DNA from: Dryomyza anilis
Taxonomy: Eukaryota > Arthropoda > Insecta > Diptera > Dryomyzidae
Direction of reading: 5' to 3'
NCBI GenBank assembly: GCA_951804985.1
Contig: OX638132.1
Coordinates: 92,508,696-92,572,695, forward strand
DNA: 64,000 nt
How positions within the stretch are numbered: position 1 is the first letter of the stretch; each line of letters opens with the position of its first letter. The notes below the pieces were generated by a model, which saw nothing but the letters and a program-made list of their open reading frames with translations, made no database searches and was not told the origin of the DNA. Below are positions 21,310 through 33,974 of the stretch, piece by piece. A program made the translations under genes and the position numbers.

Positions 21310-22430
21310 CATTTCAAATTTTCACTCAAAATTCTAATTTACACTAAAAATTCAAATTTTCTTTAAAAATTCAAATGTTCACTAAAAATTCTAATTTACT
21401 TAAAAATTCAAATTTTCACTAAAAAAAATATATAAATTTTCACTAAAATACAAATTTTCATTCCAAATCCAAATTCTTTACAAATTCAATATTCACCAAA
21501 AATTTAAATTTAAATAATTTATTTTTTTTACTCAAAATTCAATTCTTCAATCAAAATTCCAATTTACACCCAAACTCAAATTTTCACTCAAAATCCAAAT
21601 TTTCACTTAAAATTATAATTTACACTAAAAATTCTCATTTTCACTAAATTTTTCAATTTTCAATCAAAATTCATATCTTCACCCAATATTTAAATTTTCA
21701 CTCAAAATTCCAATTTTCACTATAAATTCAAATATTCACTTTTTTTTTTCACTCCAAATTCTTATGTTCCCCAAAATTATAATTTTCACTCAAAATCCAA
21801 ATTTTCACTCAAAACTATAATTCACACTAAAAATTTCAATTTTCACTGAAAATTCATATATTCACTCAATTTTCACTCAAAATTAAAATTTTCACTCAAA
21901 ATCAAAATTTTTACTCAAAGTTCTAATGTTCACCCTAAATTCTAATTTGCACTCCAAATTTAACTTTTCACTAAAATTTCAAATTTTCACTCAAAAATTT
22001 AATTTTAACCAAAAATTCAAATTTGTACTCAAATTTCTAATTTTTACTAAGAATTCCAATTTTCATTTAACATTCGAATTTCACTCAAAATACCAAAATT
22101 AACTCAAAATTCAAATATTAACTCAAAATTCAAATTATCACTCAAAATTCTAATGTAACACTAAAAATTCCAATTTTCACTCAAAATTCAAATTGACTTT
22201 AAAAATTCTAACTTTCACTCAAAATTCAAATTTACACTAAAAATTCTAATTTTCACTAAAAATTCAAATTATATTTAAAAATTCAAATTTTCTTCAAAAT
22301 TTCAAATTTTATTTACAAATTCAAAAATTCAATAAAAATTAAAATTGTTTGCTCAAAATTCAAATCATCTGTAAAAATTTAAATTTTCACTAAAAATTCA
22401 AATTTTATTAAAAATTTAAATTCACTTCAG
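21310..22430. repeat. Diverged array of the 19-bp satellite
   Basis: Repeats of TTTTCACTAAAAATTCAAA with many substitutions and indels; ACTCAAAATT variants predominate. The same monomer forms the much more homogeneous arrays at 36435 and 41825, so this is probably the oldest of the three. Confidence 0.75.
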
Positions 22431-22439
22431 TTTTTACAA

Positions 22440-23825
22440 TAAAATAAAATGAATGAGATTCAAATTAATAAAATTTGTATACACATAAATTTAAAGTTCT
22501 AATTGTAACCATTGAAAAAACAAATTCTCAAAAATGTATTACCTATATTTTTGAGAAATACTTTTATATTTGAGAAATACTATTTATATTAATTAATGAC
22601 ATCAAATATATTCGTTTTTATTTCTATTCAGGACGAAAATGTTCTATATTGAAATATGACAAACTTCTGGAATGGAGAGATTATCAAAAGCAACCAGAAC
22701 ATGATAGATATGTTTAATGTCAACAGAATGTTCTCAGCTATTTAAAGTTTGTTCAAATAGTTTGGTTGATTGAACAAGTGTTTGTCCGTCTGTCTGTGTA
22801 TTTGACAATAAAGTATGTGTGTCGCATTGTTTGGCACTTTGGTCCCATTGAATAGGACGCGGTACGGAGAGATGATAAATATTCATTCGATTCGATTGAA
22901 GTTGAGTTGACAAAGTGGTTTCTGCCGTGCCGCAACTTGCCGCCAACAACCAACAATTGCTGCGAGGAACGAGAAACACTTGACGACCTGCGAATGATGC
23001 GATGCTGCCTGTGGTAAGTGGTTCGCTGCAGCTTCAAAGTATGTGACACACATTAACCTCGCATCGAGAATCGACAGTCGACGATCGTCGATCGCACTTG
23101 ACATTGACAGACGTTGTTGAATTTATTGAGATGAGCTGAAATTAAAAACAAAACAAAAATAATAGTAGTCAAAATGAAACTGTGAATATACCTAAAATTG
23201 TAATAAAAAAAAATCTTTTGTGCGCTTATGAAATCGATGACAATAGATTTTGGCCAGCTAATTTATGATGGTGGTTTATCAAGTGTCGAAAGGTCCTAAA
23301 AATTTTACTTGTTTTCGGTTTTCTTTTTTTTTTTGTTGTTATAAATAGATAACGAATACAGGTCAATGGCTAATCATTCTTGATTAGTTCCATGCCGTAA
23401 GGGTGACGTTTTTAAAAGGTTCTTGACATTTTTACAAATAAGATTTGGTTCATTAGACCTGAATATTTCAAATATTAATATATAAAAAATCGAAAAAAAT
23501 ATGTTTTCAAATTATTTTGTATTTTTTTATCCTGATTGAAAAATTTATAAAATGACCATCTAAAACTAAAACTTGTAAATAATTTTATTTTAAGTAGAAT
23601 TTTAATTTTAAATTAATTATGAATATATAATAATAATAATTTTAATTTTAAGATATTGTCTTAACGTGCTCAAGGTCCAGTCGGTACAAATTGGGTGTTT
23701 TGTACCAGCAAATAAAACAACAAACAATTGCAAAATGCATTGAGTGGCATTTTGCAATTGTCCCTTTATCAACGATCTTTCTCTTCAGATTCTATATTTC
23801 AAGTCACTAAAGTTTTCCTTTTCCA
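22440..23825. other. Intergenic sequence with a GC-richer patch
   Basis: 22740-23110 is GC-richer and contains a CGATCGTCGATCG palindromic cluster near 23080. No coding frame is convincing and no repeat is recognised. It could be regulatory. The flanks are AT-rich. Confidence 0.35.
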
Positions 23826-24922
23826 CACGCAGAGAAAAAATATGATCGTAACATGATTGTTGCAACAAAACAATGATTGGAGTAGTCATATAATGATTGC
23901 TAAGATCATAAATGATTGCAACAGTCATATTCAATTTTTTTAAATGATTCTGTCATTCATTTAATGATTTCTAGAATTATACAATGATTAAACTCAATGA
24001 TTGGAATAGCTAATGATTGTAGCAAAAATATTATATAAATGTGAATGATTGGTTGAATAAAAGTATTGATTGTTACAATCGTGCAATGATTCCAGAAATC
24101 ATGTTGCCTCAATGAAATGATTTATATAACCATTCTATGATTAAAATTGTGAGAAAAGTTCTCAATTGTGCAGAGAGACATTTTTGCGAATTCAGTGTTA
24201 CACTAGACTTCGTCAAGAAAGTTCAGCGTGTCGTCGGTATTATTTATTTTAAAAATATAGTTGTCATTTTTACATAAATAAGAAATATTATAAATTCAGG
24301 AATGTGTATTGTTAACAATTTAATTAATAAACTTCGGTTTTAAAGCCAGAACAGAATAAATGATGTTAATAACAACGAACAAGCAAAATAAAAACAACAA
24401 CACGGTTGCGCTGTTCCTTCCAATTATTTCTAGAACGATTTCACATTCAATTTTCAACCTTACTCCCTGAGCTTGAGCCTAACTGGAATCTATGTATTTA
24501 TTGTGTTGTTAAAGAAAAATATATAATTTGTTTAAGTATAATTATACAATTGAAATGTTTTAAAATTATAATATCGGAAATTTTTTATTCATCAAATTAG
24601 TCAAATATATAAAAAGAATATATTAAAAAATCTATATTTTACGTATTTGCAAAAATATAAAATGCTACCATTATTTTGTGAAATCTACCACTATTTTTTT
24701 TGCCCAATCTACCAATAATTATAATTTTTAAGTGACAACACTGCTCAGAGTGAAATGAGAAAAATACAGAGAGTACATAAACAGAGAGAGAAAGATCTCT
24801 GAGAAGAAGATGATTGCTTCAATCATGCTACAATATGGAACATGATTGAAGCAATAATAATTCCAATCATTAGATGATGCCGTCAAAACATAATTGTGGT
24901 GATCATGTTTTTTCTGTGCGTG
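23826..24922. mobile_element. 1.1-kb MITE-like element with CACGCAGAGAAAA termini (copy J1)
   Basis: Left end CACGCAGAGAAAAAATATG, right end the complement of CACGCACAGAAAAAACATG. The interior is rich in AATGATTG and ATGATTGCAAC strings. About 24170-24740 does not share this composition and may be a further insertion. There is no coding capacity. A relative is at 39875-41016. Confidence 0.65.
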
Positions 24923-25497
24923 CAATGAACACAATAAGAATGATGTTCATTGAAGAAAGAACCAAAAGCAAAGAATGCAAAAACTGCATCAACTCAAGAT
25001 TTTTATTAATTACTTTTTGAATTTTTGGAAAATTTTGGAAAAATTAAACTTCGTAAAAAATAAATTTGCGTGTAACCTTTTATCGAGTTTAACCGTTCAA
25101 CGTCCATTGTGTTTAATGTTGATTTTAAAAAATGAGAACGTATTTTTTAAGACGGTATTAGATTTTAATATATCACTGCTTCACAAATCAAAAAACAAAT
25201 TCTATGGACATCCTATACTTCAATTCCATATAAAACGTGGGTGCTAATATTTAACTGCACAGTTGTTCTCTATTAATTAAGGTTTCTATGAAAATGGCTA
25301 TCGATATTTTAGTCCCTTCTGAGCCACTTTTTAGAATAATAAATAATAAAATCCAGTCCCTGGCACAACAAGTTTACCAAAAAACTGTAACGCAATTTTT
25401 TTTCAATTGTCAAGAGTAATTATAATATATCAATAAATGCAAATATGCCTCTATATTTTACAGATATTTGAATTTAAACACGAAAAACATTGTTTTT
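24923..25497. other. AT-rich intergenic sequence
   Basis: No feature recognised. Confidence 0.4.
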
Positions 25498-26288
25498 TAT
25501 ACCCTACACCTATGAGGTACAGGGTATATTAACTTTGTGCATATATTGTAACGCCCCTTAGGAAGCGTGTCCGGTATGGAAAAGTATATATATTCTTGAT
25601 CAGCATCACTACCCGAGTCCATTTAGCCATGTCCGTCTGTCTGTCTGTCTGTCCGTCTTGCTGTCTTGCTGTCCGAATACAGAATAACTTGAGAAATACT
25701 GATCAGAATGCGATGAAATTTCGTCTCAATATATTTTAGCCAAAAGTAGGCACTGAGTTTGAAAATGAGCCAAATCGGTCAACGGACACGCCCACCTCCC
25801 ATACAAGTCACTTTTATATAACTCTTTCGGAACTAATAACTCGAAAAGTATTCAAGGTATAGTTATAAAATTTAAAAGGTATTGATCCGCCCACTTTTTT
25901 TTTCATTATTTCCCGGGTTTTCATAGTGGAAATTTGATACGTAAATTATTAAAATCAAATCTATGAAATATTAGCCTTTCAAAATTTTAAATATAGACGT
26001 AGGCCGCCCAATTACATTTTTCAATTTTTTTTTTTAGTTTTTTATACTTTATATAATTTTTTTAATTTATGGGGATATAAGACGTAAATTTCTGATATAT
26101 GAATAATATTCTGAGTGTGGGGAGGTTCAGGATAATTAAAAACTTTAAAATTAAGGTATGCAATTAAATATCCCACATTAATATCCCCACCAAAGGTGTA
26201 GGGTATTCCATAATCGGGCCCGACCGACTATAAAAATGCGCCACATGTGACCGAACTTACCCATGTGACCTAACTTTCCCAACTCGTT
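25498..26288 (+). mobile_element. mini-me/DINE-1-like repeat, subfamily A (copy A2)
   Basis: Carries all subfamily A landmarks: TATACCCTACACC start, GTATGGAAAAGTATATATAT block, ATTCTTGATCAGCATCAC, GTCTGTCTGTCT tract, CGGGCCCGACCGACTAT stem and CCCAACTCGTT end. It has a small deletion near 25885 relative to A3. Confidence 0.8.
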
Positions 26289-27184
26289 TAGACTAATTTT
26301 GAAAGATTTTTTTTTGCATTTCGAATCGAGCAAACTCTAAACTGTCGCGGTTCTAATTTTGAAAAAATGCGCGTTTCCGTAAAAAAAAAATGTTAAAATT
26401 TATAAAAGTTTAAAATGCTTGTATAGTTTACATATTTGTTTTACCAGAATATAACTCAAAAAAAGACTGCAAAATGAAAAATAATTTTAGGATGCAATTA
26501 AAATAGGTTTTTTTTTTAAATATGCTGTAAGATATTTTCAAATTACATTCATAAAAAATTGTTTATATAAAAAAGTACCACAATTATAAGCACAGGGCAT
26601 ATTTTAAAAAAAATAGAACACATAGAAAAAAGTTAGTTATTTTAATTGTTAGTTTAGATTATGCTCTGGAAAACCATAAATCATTTTCTGGTTTATCATT
26701 AGATCCTAAATGCTAAAAAAAGGAAAAATATCTCTATAAATTAAAATTTTCCGAGTTTAGATACAAATATCTTAAAAACAAAGATTCTGTAATATCCCAA
26801 AATTCGTCTTGACAATTAAAAGAAAATTTGTGTTTAATTTTTATATTTTTAATTCTAAATAGTGGGTTTAAGGGCTTAAAATTGCTATTTTCTTCCTGAG
26901 TATGCAGTCAAAATTAGCACCAAAATCAGAATTATATAGAATTAATATCCATATGAAAAATCGTATTGAGCAGTGAATTTTTATATTTATTTTAAATTTT
27001 TAAAATTATGATTTGGACTTGGCTGTTAATAATTGAGTTTAATTTTATATATAAAAAATAATATAAATCATTTTTAGTACAGTATTTTACGAACTAATAA
27101 TATATAAAATTCTCAAGCCTTTAACTACAAATTACAAAAAAAAACCCATAACATTTATGAATTGCACTTGATTATAGTGCCACC
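26289..27184. other. AT-rich intergenic sequence
   Basis: No gene or repeat recognised; very AT-rich with many A-runs. Confidence 0.4.
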
Positions 27185-27340
27185 ATGTCATTAGGTTTGG
27201 TTCGTCGTCCTTTGGCCGAAGTACTTGTGCCACGCGACGACACAAGTGCCTGCCCATCATCAGACAGTGGTATCAGTGACGCTCATCACGACTCTGGGCT
27301 TCGAGTAGTTCCCAGGCTTTTTACAAAAAACCTCATTTAA
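27185..27340 (+). CDS. Hypothetical 51-codon ORF with optimal start context
   Basis: The start lies in GCCACCATG, a textbook strong initiation context, in a sharply GC-richer patch. The peptide begins MSLGLVRRPLAEVLVPRDDT and includes CPSSDSGISD; no family is recognised. A possible splice donor (GTATCAG) falls inside at about 27273, so it could be a first exon leading to the exon-like segment at 28448. Without homology this stays a hypothesis. Confidence 0.25.
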   Translation: MSLGLVRRPLAEVLVPRDDTSACPSSDSGISDAHHDSGLRVVPRLFTKNLI

Positions 27341-28022
27341 AAAACGACATAATACAAAATTTTCCACAATAGTCACGCAATGAAATTATGTCGCATTCCA
27401 GGCAAACAAGTGCAACAATTAGGTTTTGTGCCTTATGATTGCTATTTGAAATGGATAAAAATTAGATTGAATTTGATGAGAAACGAACTGCTAGCCGCAC
27501 TAATGATTCCAATTTAACTGAGTTCAAATGAAAATTGCATTAATGAATTCAACCAGTGCAACTGAAACTGTAAATAAACAATTAATAGATTCTCACTTCA
27601 CTGACTCACTCACTTCCCCCTCTGTGATAATGGTGCTGGCAAAATAATTGATGCGAATCTCAGTTGTTATTGCTGGCTGAATCTGCACCTGATCCCCGCT
27701 TATCGTCGGATCAAAATAGCTTTAAAAATAATATCGGCATTTGGTACTATTAGCCCTGTTGGTAATGTGTGGCGTTGGCTGGTAAAGACCATACGAAAAA
27801 AAACACCCCTTCGATTCACGTATAATCCCAACTCTTCACAGTACTTGGGTGAAACACGTATTTTTGACTGGTCTTCTGGAACAATTGCTGTTGAGGAAAA
27901 CAATGAAAAAGCAATATTAAATATGCAGTAGGACTTAGAAAACCCGAAATGCCAATATTACAAATCAAATGCATTTCACAAATCCGAAAATTGTCTAAAT
28001 TCTGCAATGGAAGTATTCAGTG
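27341..28022. other. Intergenic sequence, possible coding-like patch
   Basis: On the minus strand, 27700-27903 holds an open frame reading PEDQSKIRVSPKYCEELGLY in part. It is protein-like but has no recognisable family and no clear splice sites. The rest shows nothing. Confidence 0.25.
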
Positions 28023-28300
28023 CACACAGAAAAATAAGTTTTTGTCATGATAGTGAACAACATTTCGTTTTTGGTAAACGAAATATCGAAATAAAAATCG
28101 ATTCATCGATTCAATTCATGCTTATAATTGGTACAACTAAATTTAGAGGTTATTACAAATACTTATTCGAGTGTTACCACCACCGAATAAGTTTTTTTAG
28201 TTGTCACAACAAATTTATTTGTCAGTTTGCACAACTCTTTTATCTGTACCCGTTTCATTTATATGTATTTCCCAATATTTCAAGCTCATATTGAACACAA
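28023..28300 (+). mobile_element. Partial MITE of the CACACAGAAAA type
   Basis: Left terminus CACACAGAAAAATAAG followed by GTCATGATAGTG and several ACAACTAAATT/GTTGTCACAAC strings like other E-family copies. The right terminus is not identifiable, so the end coordinate is approximate. Confidence 0.3.
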
Positions 28301-28447
28301 CTAACTAGCATAGCATAGTCGAATTTATGTTAGTTCATTATCTGCCCATCAACCCATGTTCCGTACTGATGTTAATGAGTATTAACGCCACGTGGCTCTC
28401 GTGCGTTTTCCATATAATACGTAAATCATTTGACACTTTAATTGCAG

Positions 28448-28487
28448 GTGAATTGCTTCCGGAAGTGTGCCATCGTGGATGCTCATG
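28448..28487 (+). other. Candidate 40-nt coding exon
   Basis: Preceded by ACTTTAATTGCAG (good acceptor) and followed by GTAAATGG (donor). One frame reads VNCFRKCAIVDAH with most third positions G or C. A second acceptor (TTTCTACCCCATGCAG) ends at 28603, giving a possible 116-nt intron. The gene is unknown, and it may connect to the ORF at 27185. Confidence 0.25.
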
Positions 28488-28982
28488 GTAAATGGTTTTT
28501 CCGAAGTATTACAAAGTGATATTGACCGAACTATGTGTAATCGTCATCCTCGTCGTCCTCCTCATTGTCTGTCTAATGACTTCTTTTTTTCTACCCCATG
28601 CAGTATTTTATCAAATGCGTGTGAATATTTCATTGTTTCATTAAATTTTTAATTTGTTGTCTTTTTGTCTAATTAGTAGACTCATTGAGTTTTAATATTA
28701 ATGTAGTGATCATCTTTAAAATTTAAATTAAATATGTAGTCTCAATAATTATTTTTCTTAAATAAATAAAAAAAAAATATCGTTATATATTTGAATTTTG
28801 TTTTTTTTTTTAACTTATAACGAGGTAGAGTGGTAAGTACGAAAATATAAATATTTAATTTTACTTTAAATTAAGGTATTTTCGTTGTAATAGAAAAATT
28901 TACTAATACACCAATGTTATTTTAATTAAATTAAATGTAAATTGTAAATATATTACTTAAAACATAACTTAAATAAATATAT

Positions 28983-29462
28983 TGTTACGAAAAGAGGTAA
29001 ATTGCTCCACTGTGCAAGCAATGAACAATAATAGAAAGAGACGAAAGATAATTCAGAGCACTAGGCAATGTGCGAGAAAGAGATGGAATATCAGCACATT
29101 AAAACACTTAAGTGCGAATGAGATGCCAATAGCATGCGTCATTCACGAAACGAGTAGAAGGTTCTCGAAATATGTCGAAGCATGTCGAACTGATGCATGC
29201 AGTATATAAGGGTGCCGCATCTGTGGCACAGCACTGCAGTAGTGATTGGAAAGTTGTCGAGTACGTCTCGTGTGAGAACAATGTGAAGTTAAATAGTGGA
29301 CATACAGCAGTTGTTAGAATTTGTTATTAGTAAAGTTGTTTATGTGAATTAATAAAGTTAATTGTTATAATTTAAACCAAACATAAGAATGTTTTTATTT
29401 TGTACACAATCCAGAGATACGAACTAGTAGGACAGTTTTCCGTAGACTGAATTTTCGTAACA
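28983..29462 (+). mobile_element. Solo LTR (copy F1)
   Basis: Begins TGTTACGAAAAG and ends TTTTCGTAACA, flanked by the 4-bp duplication ATAT. Inside are a TATATAAG box (29203-29210), then AATAAAG near 29351 as a possible polyadenylation signal. There are no internal retroelement genes, so a full element was lost by LTR-LTR recombination. A 4-bp duplication and TG..CA ends fit a Ty3/Gypsy-type element; the family is not determined. It is 480 bp, with a sister copy at 33158. Confidence 0.8.
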
Positions 29463-29746
29463 ATATACTTACTTAACTATAAATAAATAAAATATTGTTT
29501 ATGATTATTAATAAGAATAACATACACCGAAAAAATACTGTAATAAATTATATTACATTTATGCCTTTGTTTTAATAAAAAAAAAAGTAGATCTACTACA
29601 TTTTGTTAGTTTTAAATACATTTGTATTTATTTCACTTAATTTTGCTACACCATTTATTCTTGTTTTATTTACTGCTTTTTTGAATTATTTGAAATTCGT
29701 GTGTGCACACGACGAATGAAAGGTCGTCCGTTGGCTACATACTTTT
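29463..29746. other. AT-rich intergenic sequence
   Basis: Contains a CACCGAAAAAATACTG string at about 29526 after TA that could be one end of a MITE; no matching right end was found. Confidence 0.3.
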
Positions 29747-30438
29747 TATACCCTACACTAAGAGTGAAAGGGTATATTCAGTTTGGTACGCCGTTTGTAA
29801 CACCCAGAAGGAAGCATCTCCGGTATGGATGTCCGTCTGTCCGTCTGTCTGTCCGTCTGTCTGTCCGTCTGTCTGTCTGTCCGTCTGTCTGTCTGTTGAA
29901 ATCCCTACTACTTTTAAAATTAAAGAGCTAGATAAATGAAACTTATAACTTTGATTACTAATATACCTACGTTGTATGTGCGAAAAAATTGGCGAGATCG
30001 GTTCATTGTGACCTATGATCCGACCACTTATGTTCAAATACCTCATATAAAATGTACATATAAAGATCAATTTTTATGTATACGTGCTTAGGTAAACTTT
30101 TTTGGTCAAATATATATTGACATCATGCTCAAGTACGTGATAATAATGTTTTCCGTCGAAAAGACCTGTGGTTCATTAAAAAAAAATCGAAATTCGGTAC
30201 ACCTACCCATTTGTAAATATGGGTATCAAATGAATGGAAATTCTTCAGCGATTGAATGTTTGTAGTTATTTTCAGGATTCGTATACCCTGGTGACCTATA
30301 TATCACTTTTAATGGTAACCACACATATGTGTAGGGTATTTATAGTCGGCTTAGACCGACTATAATTTTGATAATCCTAACTATCATAATTACACCTACT
30401 TTAAAATTTCCCATGTGATCTAACCTTCCCAACTGGTT
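29747..30438 (+). mobile_element. mini-me/DINE-1-like repeat, subfamily B (copy B2)
   Basis: Starts TATACCCTACACTAAGAGTG. The TA-rich block is missing and GGTATGGATG runs directly into a long (GTCT/GTCC)n tract (29828-29895), showing microsatellite expansion with loss of adjacent sequence. The 3' stem is ATAGTCGGCTTAGACCGACT and it ends near CCCAACTGGTT. Confidence 0.75.
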
Positions 30439-30450
30439 TTTACATATTTT

Positions 30451-31258
30451 TATACCCTACACCTATGAGGTACAGGTATATTAACTTTGTGCATATATTG
30501 TAACGCCCCTTAGGAGCCGTGTCCGGTATGGAAAAGTATATATATTTTTGATCAGCATCACTACCTGAGTCCGTTTAGCCATGTCCGTTTGTCTGTCTGT
30601 CCGTCTTGCTGTCTTACTGACCGAATACAGAATAACTTGAGAAATACTGATCAAAATGCGATGAAATTTCGTCTCAATATATTTTAGCCAAAAGTAGGAA
30701 GTGAGTTTGAAAATGAGCCAAATCGGTCAACGGACACGCCCACCTCCCATACAAGTCACTTTTATATAACTCTTTCGGAACTAATAACTCGAAAAGTATT
30801 CAAGGTATAGTTATAAAATTTAAAATGTATTGTTAAAATTCAGATGTAAATATGTGGTTAAAAAATGGGCGTGATCCGCCCACTTTTTTTTTCATTATTT
30901 CCCGGGTTTTCATAGTGGAAATATGATCCGTAAATTATTAAAATCAAATCTATGAATTATTAGCCTTTCAAAATTTTAAATATAGGCGTGGTCCGCCCAA
31001 TTATATTTTTCAAATTTTTTTTAGTTGTTTATACTTTTAAATACATTTTTTAATTTATGGGGATATAAGTCGTAAATTTCTGATATATGAATAATATTCT
31101 GAGGGTGGGGAGGTTCAGCATAATTAAAAACTTTAAAATTGAGGTATGCAATTAAATATCCCACATTAATATCCCCACCAAAAGTGTAGGGTATTCCATA
31201 GTCGGGCCCGACCGACTATAAAAATCGGCCCCATGTGGCCTAACTTTCCCAACTCGTT
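30451..31258 (+). mobile_element. mini-me/DINE-1-like repeat, subfamily A (copy A3)
   Basis: Full-length-looking subfamily A copy (about 808 bp) with TATACCCTACACC start, TA block, GTCT tract, CGGGCCCGACCGACTAT stem and CCCAACTCGTT end. It lies only 12 bp after B2 in the same orientation, as if both inserted at a favoured T-rich site. Confidence 0.8.
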
Positions 31259-32235
31259 TTTGCTTTGTTTTTTTTTTTTTGTACATACACACGGCGGAAA
31301 AATGCGAAAGATGCATAAAAAAACCAAGCAGATCCGCAATTGACCGAAACGAGTTGATGAGAGAAATCTACATAGTGATGCCAACTAATTGAGTTTCCCG
31401 CAGAATCTTATTAGTTTTGAAAATAAAAAGTAGGCAACTCTGCAGCATTGAGTATAAATATTTATAACACGAAGAGCCAAACTATTTTTATTAACACTGC
31501 AGCTGCAGAAGAGCTGTAATATTATTACTCTCTGAGACGACACATAATTGTCTGACTGCGTGTCCATTATTCATATGTTATTCAACTGAAAAGCAACACT
31601 TAAAATTCCAAATCAATAAAAAACTGTTTTTACTATAAAAAAAAAATATATATATATTTTATTAAATTAATTACCACAACAAAGTAAAAGAAATACAGAA
31701 TATAGTAAAATTAAAAGCATATGTAGTAATTTTATACATACTTCTGGATTTATAAATAAAGGTAAAAAAACGGTTTTTTAATACAAATGTATTTAACATT
31801 TGTATAAAAAAAACTGTCCAATGATATAGTTATTTTCCCCTACAAAAACAACTACATCAGTTTACACATGTGCTTTGTACGTAAATAAATACTTATGTAT
31901 TTATTTTAACGACATTTTATTTATTTTTAGTACAGTATTTAATACAGTGTTCTAAATTTTTTTTTGAAAACTAAATTCAATTTGATTGTTATATCGAAAC
32001 ATTGTAATTTCGAACATAAGTGTTTTTTAAAATATGGTTTTTAGATTTAAAAAAAAACTTTCTGACTTGTTCCAACATCTTGTTTTTTAATACAAGACTT
32101 TCAATCGAATTCATGTCTGTGGAAATTTTACTTTCGATCAAAAATGTTTTTATATCATGTTCTTTACACGATGCAAAAAAAGTTCTCGCCAAAACTTTGC
32201 AGGCATTATATGTATGTTTGTAGCTTTACGTAAAC
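31259..32235. other. AT-rich intergenic sequence
   Basis: No feature recognised. A short (TA)n run is at about 31650. Confidence 0.4.
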
Positions 32236-32640
32236 ATAATTTATGATTGCCTGATAAATCATTTTTAAGCAAGGTTGTAATAAGATATAAACAGTATTGT
32301 GTTGAGCTCTGAATTTCATATGTTTGCATACTATAAACAATAAATATTATTAAAAACCATAAATAACATTAAAATGGTGTATGTCCAAATAGACACTCAA
32401 TTTTACTATATCCAAAAAATTATATTTTATCTGAAACAATATGAAACTAGTTTTGAAAATACCTAAATATAAATATGTTTCCAGAAAATCATATCTTTGT
32501 TTCAATTCAAAAAATAGTATGTTTTAATAAAAAAAATATGGTTTTTCAAACAAGTTAAGCCTAATTTAAAATTATTGTTAAAAGAAAAATCTGAAAAGAT
32601 GTAAATTCAATCCATTATTTTTATATATAATTTTCTTCGT
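32236..32640. repeat. Interspersed repeat, family G (copy G3, diverged)
   Basis: Shares ATTGCCTGATAAATCATTT, GTGTTGAGCTCTGA and CCTAAATATAAATATGTTTC with 57250-57727 and, in part, 52217-52598. It is non-coding with no clear terminal repeats. Confidence 0.5.
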
Positions 32641-33157
32641 GTATTTATTAAGGTTACGCCCAATTTTCCAGTGCTACTTTAAAGTCGTTTGAGTTTTTGA
32701 TCTTTTTAGTTTATGTAAATATATGTATTTATTTTCGTTAGAAGTTTTTCAGTGAATGTTAAGAATGAACACTGTTTAAGACAATGCATATGGTACCACA
32801 GGCTAATATTAATAAATGTCATTCAAATATAAATAAATTCAAAAATTGTTTCAGAAAAAAAAATATTAATTTAATTCTGTATATTAGCAACAGATCGAGT
32901 AACTATAGGATTAACAGGAGGATTGATGCGAAATATAAAAATAAAGAATAAATTGTGATCTGATTTGTAGCACTAGAAAATACTGAAATATTCTACAACA
33001 CATGCATAGAAGTTGTAATTTTTATTGCTACTTTGGACTGTACATACTCCGAATACTCATCAATCATTATCTTGTTTATCATTCGATATTAAATACAAAA
33101 AAATAGGCTGAATTTTTTTCTTGGTTTAGATCTATATATCTATGTAAATATATGTAT
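32641..33157. other. AT-rich intergenic sequence
   Basis: No feature recognised. Confidence 0.4.
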
Positions 33158-33620
33158 TGTTACGAAAAGCCGTAGTTTGCTCCACTGTGCAATAGTAAAT
33201 AAGACGCAAGACAATTCAGCGCACTAAGCAATGTGTTAGAAAGAAACGGAAGATCATTCAGCGCACTGAGGCAATGCGCGAGAAAGAGATAGAAGATCAG
33301 CGCAATAGAATCACATTCACGAAACGAGTAGAAACACGTCGAACTGATGCATGAAGTATATAAGGGCGCCGCATCTGAAGCACAGCACTTCAGTAGTGAT
33401 TGGAAAGTTGTCGAGTACGTCTCGTGTGAGAACAATGTCAAGTTAAAAAGTGGACATGCAGCAGTTGTTAGAATTTGTTATTAGTAAAGTTGTTTATTAA
33501 AGTGAATTAATAAAATTAATTGTTATAATTTAAATCAAACATAAGTGTTTTTGTATTTTGTACACAATCCAGAGATACGAACTTGTAGAACAGTTTTCCG
33601 TAGACTGAATTTTCGTAACA
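33158..33620 (+). mobile_element. Solo LTR (copy F2)
   Basis: Begins TGTTACGAAAAG and ends TTTTCGTAACA, flanked by GTAT on both sides (4-bp duplication). It has a TATATAAG box at 33357-33364 followed at a core-promoter-like distance by TTCAGTAGTG. It is 463 bp, differing from F1 mainly by small indels, including duplicated GCGCACTNAG-type strings near 33215-33270. No internal genes. Confidence 0.8.
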
Positions 33621-33710
33621 GTATATTACTCTAAGAAAGGGCATATAATTTCTATATAAATTTTCTTAAAAACGAGACTTAATAAAATCAAAATAAAATT
33701 CAGCAACATA

Positions 33711-33972
33711 CACAAAAAAAAATCCTCTTTTGGCATGAGGTTGTAAGACCGAAAAGGGTAGTTGTAACAACCGACTTCATTCTGTTAAAATGAATTTTCT
33801 ACAAATTTGTTTTCAGAACTGCCATGTTCAGTTGGTGCTTGAAATATTAGTCTATACGCACTCCTTATTGTTGTTGTAGTTGAAACTACAATTCATTTAG
33901 AACCGACTAAGCAGTTGAGAGAACCGACTAAAATGATTGGTTGGTTGGCGCAACAAATCACTAGTCTGTGTG
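33711..33972 (+). mobile_element. 262-bp TA-flanked MITE (copy E3)
   Basis: Starts CACAAAAAAAAATCCTC after TA (33709-33710) and ends CTAGTCTGTGTG before TA (33973-33974). It contains TTTTGGCATGAGGTT near the left end and GGTTGGCGCAACAAATCA near the right, as in the larger copies at 50334 and 59881. Confidence 0.8.
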
Positions 33973-33974
33973 TA

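Noticed and set aside
22753..23104. Overlapping minus-strand ORFs
   Set aside because: Three frames are open at once in a GC-richer patch without splice sites, consistent with low stop-codon density, not coding.
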